DNA of 64,000 nucleotides from Aerococcaceae bacterium DSM 111020 (GCA_015863185.1 JACBXP010000007.1:1-64000); one strand, 5' to 3'. Numbered from the stretch's first letter, positions 49,564 through 59,419 are shown. Program-made: numbers and translations. The notes: a model not told the origin generated them from the sequence alone.

Positions 49564-52224
49564 ATGTCTGGGAAAACAATTTTGCTTATTGATGGAAGTA
49601 GTTTAGCTTTCCGAGCATTTTATTCGATTCTTGACTTAGAGCGGTTCAAAAATAAAGCAGGATTACATACGAATGCTTTATATAGTTTTAATCGAATGTT
49701 GGATAATGTCTTGGATCAATTTAAGCCAACGCATGTCTTAGCCGCTTTTGACCAAGCAGGTCCGACATTTAGAACGAAAAAATATACTGAATATAAGGGT
49801 GGGCGTAGTAAGACCCCGAGTGAATTCAAAGAACAAATGCCGTACATACGAGTCTTACTGGATGCTTACGGTATAAAACATTATGATATGGCTGAATTTG
49901 AAGCGGATGATATTATCGGAACATTATCAAGACAAGCTAATTCAGAAGATACTGTTATTATTCTCTCTGGAGACCGAGATTTAATTCAATTAGCGACCGA
50001 TCAAACCACTGTTTATATTACGAAACGAGGCGTTAGTCAGATTGAGCCTAACACGCCAGCGACAATTAAGGAAATGTGGGATATTACTCCGAAACAAATT
50101 ATTGATGTCAAAGGTTTGATGGGGGATTCATCGGATAATTATCCAGGAGTGACAAGAATCGGAGAAAAAACAGCCGTTAAATTAATTCAACAATTTGGGA
50201 GTATTGACCATCTATATGAACAAATAGACGAATTAAAACAATCAAAAATGAAAGAAAATCTCATCAATGAAGAAGCAGAAGCAAGAATGAGTCGTTTTCT
50301 TGCAGAAATTCATACAAATGTTCCGATGGAAATTGATATAGATAGTATTGAACGAAAAGAACGCAATACTGAACAGCTGATAGATTTCTATAAACAAATG
50401 AATTTTAATAGTTTTTTATCTGACCTTGACATCACACTAACAGATGATGAGCAAGAGAATGCAGATTTCTTTACTGAAGATTTTGAATATTTTATTTTGG
50501 ATTCGATTGAGGAACATCATCTCCCTCAACACGCAACTTTGTACACAGAAACATTTGATTCTAATTATCATATGGCTGAAGTTATCGGAGCAAGTTGGTG
50601 CGATATTGAAGCTAAAAAGGCTTACTATGTGCCATGGGAGGTTTTCAGTAACAGTGAATTAGTAAAAGACTGGCTTGCAAATACTGAAAACACATTCGTT
50701 GTCTTTGATTATAAGCGTGAACAAGTAATTGCGCATCGTTATGGGATGAGATTAGGTAATGTTGCTTTTGATGTGTTAATTGCAAATTATTTAATTGATA
50801 CAAATAATAGTCAAAGTATTGCGGATATGTTGACGGCTCATGAACTTCCCTTAATAGTTGAACATGATGAAGTTGTCTATGGTAAAGGCGCCAAGATGGC
50901 GGTGCCAGAAACAGAAGTATTAGCCAATCATATGCAAAATAAAGCGATCGCCTTACAAATGTTAAAGGAACCTCTAGCAAAAGATTTAGAGAGCACAGAT
51001 ATGTCTGAATTGTACCAAAACATTGAATTACCTTTAGCAGATGTATTAGCACGCATGGAAATTCAAGGCGTTAAAGTCAATGGGGATGTTCTGCGTGAAA
51101 AAAATCAAGAGCTGATTGAACGATTAGAAGAAATGAGCCAAGAAATACATGATTTAGCGGGTCAAACATTTAATATTAATTCACCTAAACAATTGGGTGA
51201 GATTTTGTTTGAAGATTTAGGTCTCCCAGTGATTAAGAAAACGAAAACAGGCTATAGTACAGCTGCTGGTGTGTTAGAGAAACTGATTGATAAACATCCT
51301 ATTATCGAGAAAATTCTCGACTATCGTCAAGTCTCTAAATTACAAGGAACGTATTTAGCAGGATTACCGGATTATATTTTAGAGGATGGGAAGATCCATA
51401 CGCGTTTTATTCAGACATTGACCCAAACAGGGCGCTTGTCATCGGCGGATCCTAATCTACAAAATATCCCTGTGCGTTTAGAAGAAGGAAGACGGATACG
51501 TCAGGCTTTTGTTCCTTCAGAAGAAAACTGGCAATTATTCGGAGCGGATTATTCTCAAATAGAATTAAGAGTGCTAGCCCACATCTCTGGAGATAAACAT
51601 ATGAAAGAAGCATTTATCAATGGGGAGGATATCCATACAGCAACTGCTCAGCGTGTCTTTGGATTACCAGAAGACCAACCAGTAGACAGTGACTTCCGCC
51701 GCCAAGCCAAAGCTGTCAACTTTGGAATTGTTTATGGTATCTCGGATTATGGTTTGTCACAAAATTTGAATATTCCTCGAAAAGAAGCGCAACAATTCAT
51801 TGATACATATTTTGAAAAATATCCGGATATTGCACAATATATGGAAACCATTGTAGAGGAAGCCAGAGCTCAAGGCTACGTCGAAACATTGTTTAATCGT
51901 CGTCGTTATTTGCCAGATATTAAAGCGAGAAACTTTAATGTTCGCTCATTCGCAGAACGAACCGCAATGAATTCACCAATCCAAGGGACTGCAGCGGATA
52001 TTATAAAAATTGCGATGGTTGAATTACACAAGGCTTTGGATGAAAGTGATCTAGAGTCCCGAATTTTACTACAAGTTCATGATGAATTAATTCTTGAGGG
52101 ACCGAGTTCAGAAATGGTTGAATTAAGTGAGTTGGTACCACAAGTGATGGAATCTGCAGTAGAATTATCGGTTCCATTATTAGTTGAATATAATCAGGGT
52201 TCCAATTGGTATGAATTAAAATAA
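49564..52224 (+). CDS. polA: DNA polymerase I
   Basis: An 886-residue Pol I for gap filling and Okazaki fragment processing. The N-terminal 5'-3' exonuclease (1-290) has LLIDGSSLAFRAFY and FEADDIIGTL and VKGLMGDSSDNYPG. The middle domain (about 310-470) lacks the DEDD metal residues, so proofreading is predicted to be absent, as usual in Firmicutes. The polymerase domain carries motif A DYSQIELRVLAH and motif C QVHDELILEG. mutM and coaE, frequent neighbours, do not follow here. A terminator lies behind the stop. Confidence 0.96.
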   Translation: MSGKTILLIDGSSLAFRAFYSILDLERFKNKAGLHTNALYSFNRMLDNVLDQFKPTHVLAAFDQAGPTFRTKKYTEYKGGRSKTPSEFKEQMPYIRVLLDAYGIKHYDMAEFEADDIIGTLSRQANSEDTVIILSGDRDLIQLATDQTTVYITKRGVSQIEPNTPATIKEMWDITPKQIIDVKGLMGDSSDNYPGVTRIGEKTAVKLIQQFGSIDHLYEQIDELKQSKMKENLINEEAEARMSRFLAEIHTNVPMEIDIDSIERKERNTEQLIDFYKQMNFNSFLSDLDITLTDDEQENADFFTEDFEYFILDSIEEHHLPQHATLYTETFDSNYHMAEVIGASWCDIEAKKAYYVPWEVFSNSELVKDWLANTENTFVVFDYKREQVIAHRYGMRLGNVAFDVLIANYLIDTNNSQSIADMLTAHELPLIVEHDEVVYGKGAKMAVPETEVLANHMQNKAIALQMLKEPLAKDLESTDMSELYQNIELPLADVLARMEIQGVKVNGDVLREKNQELIERLEEMSQEIHDLAGQTFNINSPKQLGEILFEDLGLPVIKKTKTGYSTAAGVLEKLIDKHPIIEKILDYRQVSKLQGTYLAGLPDYILEDGKIHTRFIQTLTQTGRLSSADPNLQNIPVRLEEGRRIRQAFVPSEENWQLFGADYSQIELRVLAHISGDKHMKEAFINGEDIHTATAQRVFGLPEDQPVDSDFRRQAKAVNFGIVYGISDYGLSQNLNIPRKEAQQFIDTYFEKYPDIAQYMETIVEEARAQGYVETLFNRRRYLPDIKARNFNVRSFAERTAMNSPIQGTAADIIKIAMVELHKALDESDLESRILLQVHDELILEGPSSEMVELSELVPQVMESAVELSVPLLVEYNQGSNWYELK

Positions 52225-52233
52225 ATTTTTATT

Positions 52234-52262
52234 AGACGACTGATTTTTCAGGCGTCTTTTTT
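52234..52262 (+). terminator. Intrinsic terminator after polA
   Basis: Stem AGACGACTGA (52234-52243) with TCAGGCGTCT (52248-52257), one mismatch, then TTTTT. Confidence 0.85.
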
Positions 52263-52335
52263 AATTGTGTATAATATAAAATCTTATAGCGATGTCAATA
52301 AATATCGATTAAATAATGAAAGCGTACACAATTCA

Positions 52336-52344
52336 TGGTATAAT
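52336..52344 (+). promoter_or_regulatory. Extended -10 promoter of the PepSY-like gene
   Basis: TGG-TATAAT (52336-52344), an extended -10 element, 28 bp before the start codon. No clear -35 box. Confidence 0.5.
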
Positions 52345-52372
52345 GAAGATGAAATATGGGGAGGTGATCGAG

Positions 52373-52840
52373 ATGGTCAAGTTTGAAGAAAGGTTTCAGA
52401 TTGAATCGATTTCAGATATTATTGCTCAGTTTCAAGAAGCTTACCCACAGGCACAGTTAACAAAGTTGCAATTAAGTTATAAGGGACCATTTTTACGTTA
52501 TTCTTTAGTTGGTTTTGATTCTAGTCAACGTTATTCAGTTACATACAATGCAAATACTGGAGATTTAATAAAGGAAAAGGCCAAAGAACTCTCACCTAAA
52601 CAATTGATGCGACTTAAGAATAAAACACTGGACGTTAATCATTTATTATCAATGGATGAAATTCAGGAGATTGCTGAAAAAACCAGTGAATTGGAACAAG
52701 CCATTCAATGGGAATTAGATCAGAAAAAAGGACGGACATTGTGGATAATTGAATTTGTTAAGCCGGATGGTTCCAATATCATTGAAATAAAAATTGATGC
52801 ACAGGATGGGACCGTCTTGCAGATGAAATTAAAAACATAA
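52373..52840 (+). CDS. Cytosolic PepSY-like domain protein
   Basis: A 155-residue protein with no signal peptide. It has two beta-alpha units of PepSY style, one around residues 10-55 (AYPQAQLTKLQLSYKG and YNANTGDLIKE) and one around 95-150 (WELDQKKGRTLWIIEF, ending KIDAQDGTVLQ). The frame opens at 52316, but ATG 52373 has GGGGAGGTGAT and a promoter just upstream. PepSY proteins are usually extracytoplasmic, so the lack of an export signal is notable. Function is unknown. A terminator follows. Confidence 0.7.
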   Translation: MVKFEERFQIESISDIIAQFQEAYPQAQLTKLQLSYKGPFLRYSLVGFDSSQRYSVTYNANTGDLIKEKAKELSPKQLMRLKNKTLDVNHLLSMDEIQEIAEKTSELEQAIQWELDQKKGRTLWIIEFVKPDGSNIIEIKIDAQDGTVLQMKLKT

Positions 52841-52865
52841 ACGATAAAATAATGATTCAATCAAT

Positions 52866-52905
52866 AAGTCTTTATAATGTTTCGAACGTTATGAAGACTT
52901 TTTTC
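52866..52905 (+). terminator. Intrinsic terminator after the PepSY-like gene
   Basis: A 15- to 17-bp stem from AAGTCTT (52866-52872) to AAGACTT (52894-52900) around TTTCGAA, then TTTTT. Confidence 0.88.
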
Positions 52906-52960
52906 ATTGAAAAACATGTATTCAGTTGGTTTTATTGAGAAAATCCTTTTCATGACTTTT

Positions 52961-52973
52961 CATTACGAACATT
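52961..52973 (+). promoter_or_regulatory. PurBox-like site upstream of fhs
   Basis: CATTACGAACATT matches the PurR box AWWWCCGAACWWT at 11 of 13 positions. An inverted TTCG follows at 52996-52999. Folate one-carbon genes such as fhs belong to PurR regulons in related bacteria, so control by purines is plausible. Confidence 0.4.
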
Positions 52974-53038
52974 AAATGGTAGTGTTGTAATTATATTCGA
53001 CTTTTAGCTATTGTTTTTGCTTTATGAATCACTCAAAA

Positions 53039-53047
53039 TGGTATAAT
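53039..53047 (+). promoter_or_regulatory. Extended -10 promoter of fhs
   Basis: TGG-TATAAT (53039-53047) about 50 bp before the fhs start. A TTGCTT at 53017-53022 could serve as -35 with a long 19-bp spacer. Confidence 0.5.
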
Positions 53048-53097
53048 TAGAAAGTAAATAAGTAATCGAACAGATTAATGAGGAAAGAGATGATTAT

Positions 53098-54774
53098 ATG
53101 ACACAATTAACAGATATTGAAATTGCCCACCAAAATCAAACAGCTCCTATACATGAGATTGCAGCTTCAATAGGTTTAGCTCCTGAAGAAATTTCTCCAT
53201 ACGGCCATGATAAAGCAAAAATTTTAGTGAATCAATTAGCCAATCTTAAAAAACAAGAGAATGGCAAATTAATTTTGGTAACAGCTATTTCTCCGACTCC
53301 GGCGGGTGAAGGGAAGACTACGACTTCTGTTGGACTGGCAGACGGACTCAAAAAAATCGGTAAAAAGACCATTGTTGCCTTGAGAGAACCTTCATTAGGT
53401 CCGGTCTTTGGCATGAAGGGAGGCGCAGCTGGAGGTGGCCATGCACAGGTTGTGCCAATGGAGGATATTAATCTGCATTTCACAGGAGATTTTCATGCGA
53501 TTTCTGCAGCAAATAATTTAGTCGCTGCAGCCCTTGATAATCATATTCATCAAGGTAATTTACTAGATATTGACTTACGTTCGATTACATGGAAACGTGT
53601 TGTTGATATGAATGATCGTCAATTAAGACAAATTGTTTCTGGATTAGGAGCGAAATCAGACGGTTTTGCACGTGAAGATGGTTTTCAAATAACAGTCGCA
53701 TCAGAAATTATGGCTGTATTGTGCTTAGCTGAAGATATGACTGACTTAAAGGAACGTTTAGGTCGCATGATTGTTGCTTATAATCAAGAAGGTACACCTG
53801 TGACTGTCAAGCAATTAAATATTGTGGGTGCTTTAGCTGTATTATTAAAGGATGCAATTCAGCCAAATTTAGTACAGACATTAGAAAAGACACCTGCCAT
53901 TATTCATGGCGGTCCATTTGCTAATATTGCACATGGTTGTAATTCAGTTATTGCTACCAAAACAGCAATGAAATTAGCGGATTATACAGTGACAGAAGCT
54001 GGATTTGGAGCGGACCTTGGTGCGGAGAAATTTATTGATATTAAATCAAGAATGGCTGGAATCGAACCCGATGCAATAGTTATTGTGGCAACTATTCGTG
54101 CCTTGAAAATGCATGGTGGTATTGATAAAGCTGACCTCGTAAATGAGAATACTGAAGCATTAAAAGAAGGACTTGCCAATTTAGAAAGACATCTCAATAA
54201 TATTCAACATACCTTCAATAAACCAGCTATCATTGCTATTAATCAGTTTGCATCTGATACTAAAAATGAAATCCAATTGATTGAATCATTTTGTCAGGAT
54301 CAAGGAGTTGAAGTCGCTTTAGCAGATGGCTTTAATCGTGGAGGTCAAGGGATGGTAGAACTAGCTGAAAAGGTCGTTGTGATTGCGGAACAAGAATCTG
54401 CACTAACTTACGCCTACGAGTTAGAGATGTCTATTACAGATAAATTAGATGCGATTGTTAAAAATGTCTACGGTGGACAAGGAGCACATTTAACGGCAAA
54501 AGCACGCCGGCAAGCAAGACAACTGACGGAATTAGGTTTTGACCAATTGCCGATATGTGTTGCCAAGACTCAGTATTCGTTTTCCGATGATGCGAAGCAA
54601 TTAGGGGCTCCTACTGGTTTTGACATTACAGTACGAGAATTAGTGGTCTCAGCGGGTGCTGGTTTTATAGTTGCCTTAACCGGTAATATTATGACGATGC
54701 CAGGACTGCCTAAAGTGCCAGCTGCTCAATCGATGGATATCGATGATGATGGTCAAATTGTTGGATTATCCTAA
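53098..54774 (+). CDS. fhs: Formate-tetrahydrofolate ligase
   Basis: A 558-residue enzyme forming 10-formyl-tetrahydrofolate from formate, THF and ATP for purine and formyl-methionine synthesis. The ATP loop is [10 protein letters not shown], followed by [19 protein letters not shown] and [13 protein letters not shown]. Full length for the family. GAGGAAAGAG is the ribosome binding site. A PurBox-like element and an extended -10 promoter precede it. Monocistronic, with a strong terminator. Confidence 0.96.
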   Translation: MTQLTDIEIAHQNQTAPIHEIAASIGLAPEEISPYGHDKAKILVNQLANLKKQENGKLILVTAISPTPAGEGKTTTSVGLADGLKKIGKKTIVALREPSLGPVFGMKGGAAGGGHAQVVPMEDINLHFTGDFHAISAANNLVAAALDNHIHQGNLLDIDLRSITWKRVVDMNDRQLRQIVSGLGAKSDGFAREDGFQITVASEIMAVLCLAEDMTDLKERLGRMIVAYNQEGTPVTVKQLNIVGALAVLLKDAIQPNLVQTLEKTPAIIHGGPFANIAHGCNSVIATKTAMKLADYTVTEAGFGADLGAEKFIDIKSRMAGIEPDAIVIVATIRALKMHGGIDKADLVNENTEALKEGLANLERHLNNIQHTFNKPAIIAINQFASDTKNEIQLIESFCQDQGVEVALADGFNRGGQGMVELAEKVVVIAEQESALTYAYELEMSITDKLDAIVKNVYGGQGAHLTAKARRQARQLTELGFDQLPICVAKTQYSFSDDAKQLGAPTGFDITVRELVVSAGAGFIVALTGNIMTMPGLPKVPAAQSMDIDDDGQIVGLS

Positions 54775-54789
54775 AAAATTATAGAAAAC

Positions 54790-54839
54790 AAACCTCACAA
54801 TTCAGAAACTTATCTGCTATCTGAATTGTGAGGTTTTTT
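54790..54839. terminator. Terminator between fhs and the fructosamine kinase gene
   Basis: Stem AAACCTCACAATTCAG (54790-54805) with 54821-54836 and T-run on the plus strand; A-rich left flank may allow function in both directions. Confidence 0.85.
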
Positions 54840-54885
54840 GAAATTAAAATTAAGTAGACTTAAATGGAAATGTATGATTCTATGT

Positions 54886-55752
54886 TTAATCCATTGTTAA
54901 AATATGATGTAAATCACGATCCACAGAACCATAATAAATTGGGCCAAATTTTAATAAATGAACCATAAACATATAAAGTGAATAAAAAGAAAGACGATCT
55001 TGCCACCCCTCATCTAAGGGATATGCTTCATTATAGGATTCATAAAATGATTGATTAAAAGCACCAAAACCTGATGCCATCCCCAAGTCAAATTCACGAT
55101 CCCCGTAAAAAGATGTCGGATCGAATAAAGCAGGTGTTCCATCTTTTAGAAACATGTGATTACCACCCCAGAAATCACCGTGTAATAACGATGGGGAGAT
55201 ATTTCGATTATCTAAATGCTTGATCATAATAGAACGTGCTTTAAGATATTTATCTTTATCTTGTTGGCTCCATAGATTTCTTTCCATTAATGGTTCCACC
55301 ATTTTATCCAACCTTCTCTCAATAAATAATTCAGTCCATGAATTCGTCCATTTATTATTGAAAGTCATAGTTGATCCGGTGTGATCTAAATCAAAACCAT
55401 ATTTTCCATTCGGAGATGTATTCTGATGAAGTTTAGCAATCGTTCTTCCTAAATCTTTCTGTGAACCGCTTCCTTCTGTTAAGAATGACAAGAGTAAATA
55501 AGCATTTTTTTGAATAGTCCCAGAATCAATCACTTTTGGGACAGCAATTCCCGCTTCGCTGATTGTTTTCAATGATAGAATTTCATTATCATAAAAATGA
55601 ACAGACTCATTTGGCCGAACCAATAAGAAATATTCTTGGTCTTGTGCTTGAATATAGTAAGCTTGATTGACATCGCCACCTTGTCGTTCTTCAAAAACTT
55701 GAATGTTTTTAAGTGGTAATTGGTCACTCCATTGTTGAATATTAATCGTCAT
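54886..55752 (-). CDS. Fructosamine kinase family protein
   Basis: A 288-residue phosphotransferase of the fructosamine/ketosamine-3-kinase family. GGDVNQAYYIQ is the N-terminal lobe signature, the catalytic loop is LLHGDFWGGNH and the metal motif is LFDPTSFYGDREFDLGM. Such kinases phosphorylate sugar adducts of lysine, which then fall apart, and so repair glycated proteins; bacterial members prefer ribulosamines and erythrulosamines. AAGGTGTG is upstream. Single gene. Confidence 0.93.
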   Translation of the reverse strand: MTINIQQWSDQLPLKNIQVFEERQGGDVNQAYYIQAQDQEYFLLVRPNESVHFYDNEILSLKTISEAGIAVPKVIDSGTIQKNAYLLLSFLTEGSGSQKDLGRTIAKLHQNTSPNGKYGFDLDHTGSTMTFNNKWTNSWTELFIERRLDKMVEPLMERNLWSQQDKDKYLKARSIMIKHLDNRNISPSLLHGDFWGGNHMFLKDGTPALFDPTSFYGDREFDLGMASGFGAFNQSFYESYNEAYPLDEGWQDRLSFYSLYMFMVHLLKFGPIYYGSVDRDLHHILTMD

Positions 55753-55877
55753 ACAATCACACCTTTCATTGTAAAGTTTATCATATAAAAAACAATTATA
55801 AAATAAATAAGTGTGTTATATTTTGTGACATGAAATGATTGAAATAATAAAAAATGTGAAGTTTTTTCTCATATTAG

Positions 55878-55907
55878 TTGATTTTTATGCCATCATTCTA
55901 TTAGAAT
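55878..55907 (+). promoter_or_regulatory. Promoter of the M20-DUF5058 operon
   Basis: -35 TTGATT (55878-55883), 18-bp spacer and -10 TAGAAT (55902-55907), about 32 bp before the start codon. Confidence 0.5.
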
Positions 55908-55939
55908 AGAATTAAATATAGAGAAAGAGGTGTCATAAT

Positions 55940-57100
55940 ATGACAGTTTTTACGGATGAACAGAAGATAAAATACTTACAAGATATCGTTCAAATTAAAA
56001 CAGTTAATGATAATGAAGAAGAAGCAGCAAATTATCTTGCAGGTTTATTGAAAGAATATGGAATTGATAGCTATGGTGTAAAATATGACGAGGGACGGGT
56101 CTCGCTAGTTGCTGACGTCAAGGGACAAGAAGAAGGGAAATTACTTGTCTTGTCCGGACATACGGACGTTGTTTCAGAAGGCGATCCATTTTATTGGACA
56201 TATGATCCATACGCAGCTGAAATTCACGATGGTAAAATGTATGGACGTGGTGTCAATGATATGAAAGCTGGATTAATGGCTTTAGTGTTAGCCATGATTG
56301 AATTGAAAGAAGAGGGTGCTGATTTCAATGGTACCATTCGTTTGGCCGCAACAGTTGGCGAAGAAATTGGCATGTACGGTTCAAAACAATTGTCCGAAGA
56401 AGGACATTTGGATGGAGCGGACGGATTTCTAATTGCTGAACCTTCAGGTCAAGGGACAATTATCTATGCACATAAAGGTTCGCTTCAATATGAGATTCAT
56501 GCACAAGGCCAATCAGCTCATAGTTCTATGCCTGAAGTAGGGATCGATGCGTTACAATTAATGGTTGATTACATTAATAACTCCAATGAAAAATTTGCTG
56601 AAGCATTTGCCAAAGGAACAAATGAAGATTTGGGAGATACGATTAATGTTAATACAGTCATTAATGGTGGAGCACAAATTAATTCCGTCGCTGAAAAAGT
56701 CATCATGAAAGCGAATGCGCGTACAATACCAGAAGTGGATAATCAAGTAGTATTGGATCAGATTAATGCAGCGATTGAAGAAGTGAATGCCACTTCTAAA
56801 GGCGAATTATCATTAAATATATTACAAAACAATTATTTTGCAACATCACCTGATGATAACCCATTGATAGAAGCATTAGTAAATGCGAACGAGAATCCAG
56901 AAGCAGTCTCTCGTGAGACAATTGGTGGTGCAACTGACGCTTCCAACTTCAGTCGTATATCTGATGAATATGACTTAGCCATTTATGGACCTGGTGATAT
57001 GTCTGTAGCACACGTGGTTGATGAATATGTTGAAGTACAAGAATATTTAGACTTTGTAGATATTTATAAGCAAGCGATCAAAGACTATTTAAAAGTATAG
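55940..57100 (+). CDS. M20 metallopeptidase, ArgE/DapE family
   Basis: A 386-residue zinc hydrolase similar in design to the protein at 1293-2438. Metal and catalytic residues are His74 (SGHTDVV), Asp107 (GVNDMKAG), Glu141-Glu142 (VGEEIG), the Glu of LIAEPS and the His of MSVAHVVDEYV. The lid domain with AHKGSLQYEIHA and INVNTVINGGAQIN is complete. AAAGAGGTG precedes the start. Two membrane genes follow within 12 bp each, so the operon is peptidase first, permease after. The cognate substrate, probably a dipeptide or N-acyl amino acid, is unknown. Confidence 0.9.
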   Translation: MTVFTDEQKIKYLQDIVQIKTVNDNEEEAANYLAGLLKEYGIDSYGVKYDEGRVSLVADVKGQEEGKLLVLSGHTDVVSEGDPFYWTYDPYAAEIHDGKMYGRGVNDMKAGLMALVLAMIELKEEGADFNGTIRLAATVGEEIGMYGSKQLSEEGHLDGADGFLIAEPSGQGTIIYAHKGSLQYEIHAQGQSAHSSMPEVGIDALQLMVDYINNSNEKFAEAFAKGTNEDLGDTINVNTVINGGAQINSVAEKVIMKANARTIPEVDNQVVLDQINAAIEEVNATSKGELSLNILQNNYFATSPDDNPLIEALVNANENPEAVSRETIGGATDASNFSRISDEYDLAIYGPGDMSVAHVVDEYVEVQEYLDFVDIYKQAIKDYLKV

Positions 57101-57112
57101 GAGGACAAATGA

Positions 57113-57835
57113 ATGCAAGATTACTTACAGGTTGCTAATAGCAACATTGTCTTCTTACTATGTGCCATCGTTATTTTAGTTGTCTTCCTTCAGGCTGCGA
57201 TTTTCGTGCGAAAAGCATGGAAACGTGGTCTTGAACTAGACATGAATAGTGCGGATTTAAAGAAAGCAGTTTATAATTCAGCCGCACTATCCATGGTGCC
57301 GTCATTACCGATTATCGTAATGATGCTAGCTCTTTCAGTTCCATTAGGTAAATATTTTCCATGGTTACGTCTATCAATTGTAGGTTCAGCAGTTTATGAA
57401 GGAACTGCTGCAAATGTGGCTGCTCAAGCATTAGGGTTGCAGAACATCTCGGACCCAGGGATGTCCTCTGAAATATTTGTTATTATTATGTTAGTTATGA
57501 CGATTGGAATTATTTGGGGAATTGTTTTCAATATTTTCTTTATGAAAAGATTGGATACTTTTATGAAGAGTTCTAAATCAGCCGCTGTTGGTGGTGGCTT
57601 TATGAGTGTTTTTTCTGGTGCGTTATTTATTGCCATGCTCATTACCTTATCGACACCTTATGCAGTGAATATTCAAAATACTAACGGAATGGTTGCTTTC
57701 TTTTCATCAGCGATTGCAGCGCTAATTTGTAATTGGGCAGCCAAAAAATTTAATCGCTCGACATTGAGTGACTTCTCTTTGCCGATATCTCTTATCGTTG
57801 GCATGGTTGCAGTCATCATCTTTGCGAATGCTTAA
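57113..57835 (+). CDS. DUF5058 membrane protein, half of a two-gene permease
   Basis: A 240-residue integral membrane protein that I recognise as DUF5058, with six to seven hydrophobic segments. Landmarks are IFVRKAWKRGLEL after the first helix, MVPSLPIIVMMLALSVPLG and EGTAANVAAQALG. Function is unestablished. AGGAGG lies upstream. It sits 12 bp after the M20 peptidase and 12 bp before another membrane gene. Inference: with that partner it forms a carrier for the peptidase substrate, like the DUF3100 pair at 13962-15217, although the two sets are not visibly homologous. Confidence 0.8.
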   Translation: MQDYLQVANSNIVFLLCAIVILVVFLQAAIFVRKAWKRGLELDMNSADLKKAVYNSAALSMVPSLPIIVMMLALSVPLGKYFPWLRLSIVGSAVYEGTAANVAAQALGLQNISDPGMSSEIFVIIMLVMTIGIIWGIVFNIFFMKRLDTFMKSSKSAAVGGGFMSVFSGALFIAMLITLSTPYAVNIQNTNGMVAFFSSAIAALICNWAAKKFNRSTLSDFSLPISLIVGMVAVIIFANA

Positions 57836-57847
57836 GGAGGAATCACA

Positions 57848-58549
57848 TTGACAGAAAAAATTAACAAGGATCAAGAAGCGTCAATTCGTTTCTCTAATGA
57901 AATCAATAATTTAGGTAGAGTGACCAGTATTATCGCTTTAATCGCGATGTTTTCCGTGCCGATAGGAACCGCATATTATTATGGAGTGGGGTTGGACTTT
58001 GGTAAAGCATTGGCTGCCAGCTCTTCATTAATTGCAATTTTTCTACCTACTGCAGTGGTTGAAAACTTGTCTTTCTATCCAGTTTTTGGAGCAGGAGCAA
58101 TGTATCTGGGATCAATCACTGGGAATATTACGAACATGAAATTACCAGTGACTATTTCGGGACAAAAAATTATGGGTGTGGAACCCGGAACCGAAAAAGG
58201 TGATATTATTGCGATTATCATGGTCGGTGTTTCCTCAATGGTAACGATTGTGATTTTGATTTTAGGAGCCTTTTTGATTGGAACATGGCTTGTTCCTATT
58301 CTTAATCATCCCTACTTAAAACCAGGTTTTGATCAGATTACACCTGCACTTTACGGTGCGATTACGGTGCCTCAAATCTTTAAATCCAAGAAATTATCTA
58401 TCACACCTTTAATCTTTGCTATTGGGCTGTTCTTTATCTTAGGCCCATCTGGCTACGCGTCAAATCAGTCGTATATTTTGATTACGAATATGGTTGTTTC
58501 GTTAATTGCGGCCTATTTCTTATTTAAAAAAGGAAAATTAGAGGACTAA
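57848..58549 (+). CDS. Membrane partner of the DUF5058 protein
   Basis: A 233-residue membrane protein with about six helices. The soluble N terminus (about 25 residues) is followed by SVPIGTAYYYGVGLDFG and ATVVEN-type LPTAVVENLSFYPVFGAGA, and a loop with KLPVTISGQKIMGVEPGTEK that could be substrate- or partner-binding. The start is TTG after a strong AAGGAGGAA. It closes the M20-DUF5058 operon and is followed by a terminator. Homologues I recall are labelled small-conductance mechanosensitive channel, which the sequence does not support. Role inferred as carrier subunit. Confidence 0.75.
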   Translation: MTEKINKDQEASIRFSNEINNLGRVTSIIALIAMFSVPIGTAYYYGVGLDFGKALAASSSLIAIFLPTAVVENLSFYPVFGAGAMYLGSITGNITNMKLPVTISGQKIMGVEPGTEKGDIIAIIMVGVSSMVTIVILILGAFLIGTWLVPILNHPYLKPGFDQITPALYGAITVPQIFKSKKLSITPLIFAIGLFFILGPSGYASNQSYILITNMVVSLIAAYFLFKKGKLED

Positions 58550-58579
58550 ATTAAAGCAGTTTGAGTTTTATATTCAAGT

Positions 58580-58618
58580 CTACGAATGATTGTTTGTGCA
58601 ATCGTTCGTAGGCTTTTT
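58580..58618 (+). terminator. Intrinsic terminator after the DUF5058 operon
   Basis: Stem CTACGAATGATTG (58580-58592) with CAATCGTTCGTAG (58599-58611), one mismatch, then GCTTTTTTG. Confidence 0.88.
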
Positions 58619-58720
58619 TGTTATTGATACAGTATGAATATAATCATATTGTTTGCAATATAATGATGGCGTGTTATGCTAAAGTTAACAAATAACATCA
58701 AATAAAGGAGAATATTATCG

Positions 58721-59419
58721 ATGCATAAGAAATTATTATTAGCAGCTTGTGTTGCATTATCAGTAACACTTCCAGTACAAGCTCAAGAATTATCAAGTAG
58801 TACCAGTGATATGTCAGAATCTATTGAAAGCTCAGTCAGTTCAGAGACATCGACTACAGAAACACATATGCATATGGAACATGATGAGTCTGGAGAATTA
58901 CCTGAAGGACTAAAAGAGGCTGAAAATCCAAAATATAAAGAAGGTGAGTCTGTTATCTTAGATACAGATCATATGCCTGGTATGCAAGATGCAGAAGCAA
59001 AAATTGTGGGTGCTTATGAGACCATTGCCTATGAAGTAACCTATGAAGATTCTCAAACAGGAGAATTAGTTGAAGAGCATCGTTGGGTTGTCCATGAAGA
59101 AACAAAAGAAGGCCAAAAGCAAGAGGAACATCAAGCTTTTGAGGTCGGTGATACAATCACCATTGATGCCGAACATATGGAAGGCATGAAAGGCCAAGAA
59201 GCTGAAATTACAGATGTTCAAGAAACGATTGTGTATATGGTAGACTATGTGCCTACAAATGAAGCAGATGCTGAACCAATGCGTAATCACAAATGGGTCA
59301 CTGAAGAAGAAGTCAAGCCGGCAGAAGAGTCGAGCGAAACCTCAATTGATTCTTCAGAAGATGCTTCAACCACTTCAAGTTCACAAGATGAAAGCACTGT
59401 TTCATCAAATGGAGAATAA
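58721..59419 (+). CDS. Secreted YdhK-like protein (DUF1541 tandem repeat)
   Basis: A 232-residue exported protein. A signal peptide ends near PVQA-QE; the early Cys10 is too close to the start for a lipobox. After a Ser/Thr/Glu-rich stretch with HMHMEHD come two DUF1541 repeats, at about 78-130 and 140-195, each with DxxHMxGM, a xxAEAxI segment and a YxVxY strand, ending in HRWVVHEE or HKWVTEEE. A second disordered Ser-rich tail closes the protein. YdhK proteins are of unknown function and are sometimes found near metal-related genes; the Met/His pairs may bind copper, which is speculation. AAAGGAG precedes the start. Confidence 0.88.
   Translation: MHKKLLLAACVALSVTLPVQAQELSSSTSDMSESIESSVSSETSTTETHMHMEHDESGELPEGLKEAENPKYKEGESVILDTDHMPGMQDAEAKIVGAYETIAYEVTYEDSQTGELVEEHRWVVHEETKEGQKQEEHQAFEVGDTITIDAEHMEGMKGQEAEITDVQETIVYMVDYVPTNEADAEPMRNHKWVTEEEVKPAEESSETSIDSSEDASTTSSSQDESTVSSNGE

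Noticed and set aside
57848-58549. Mechanosensitive channel label for the DUF5058 partner
   Set aside because: No MscS-type pore helix or beta domain is visible; operon context fits a carrier subunit better.
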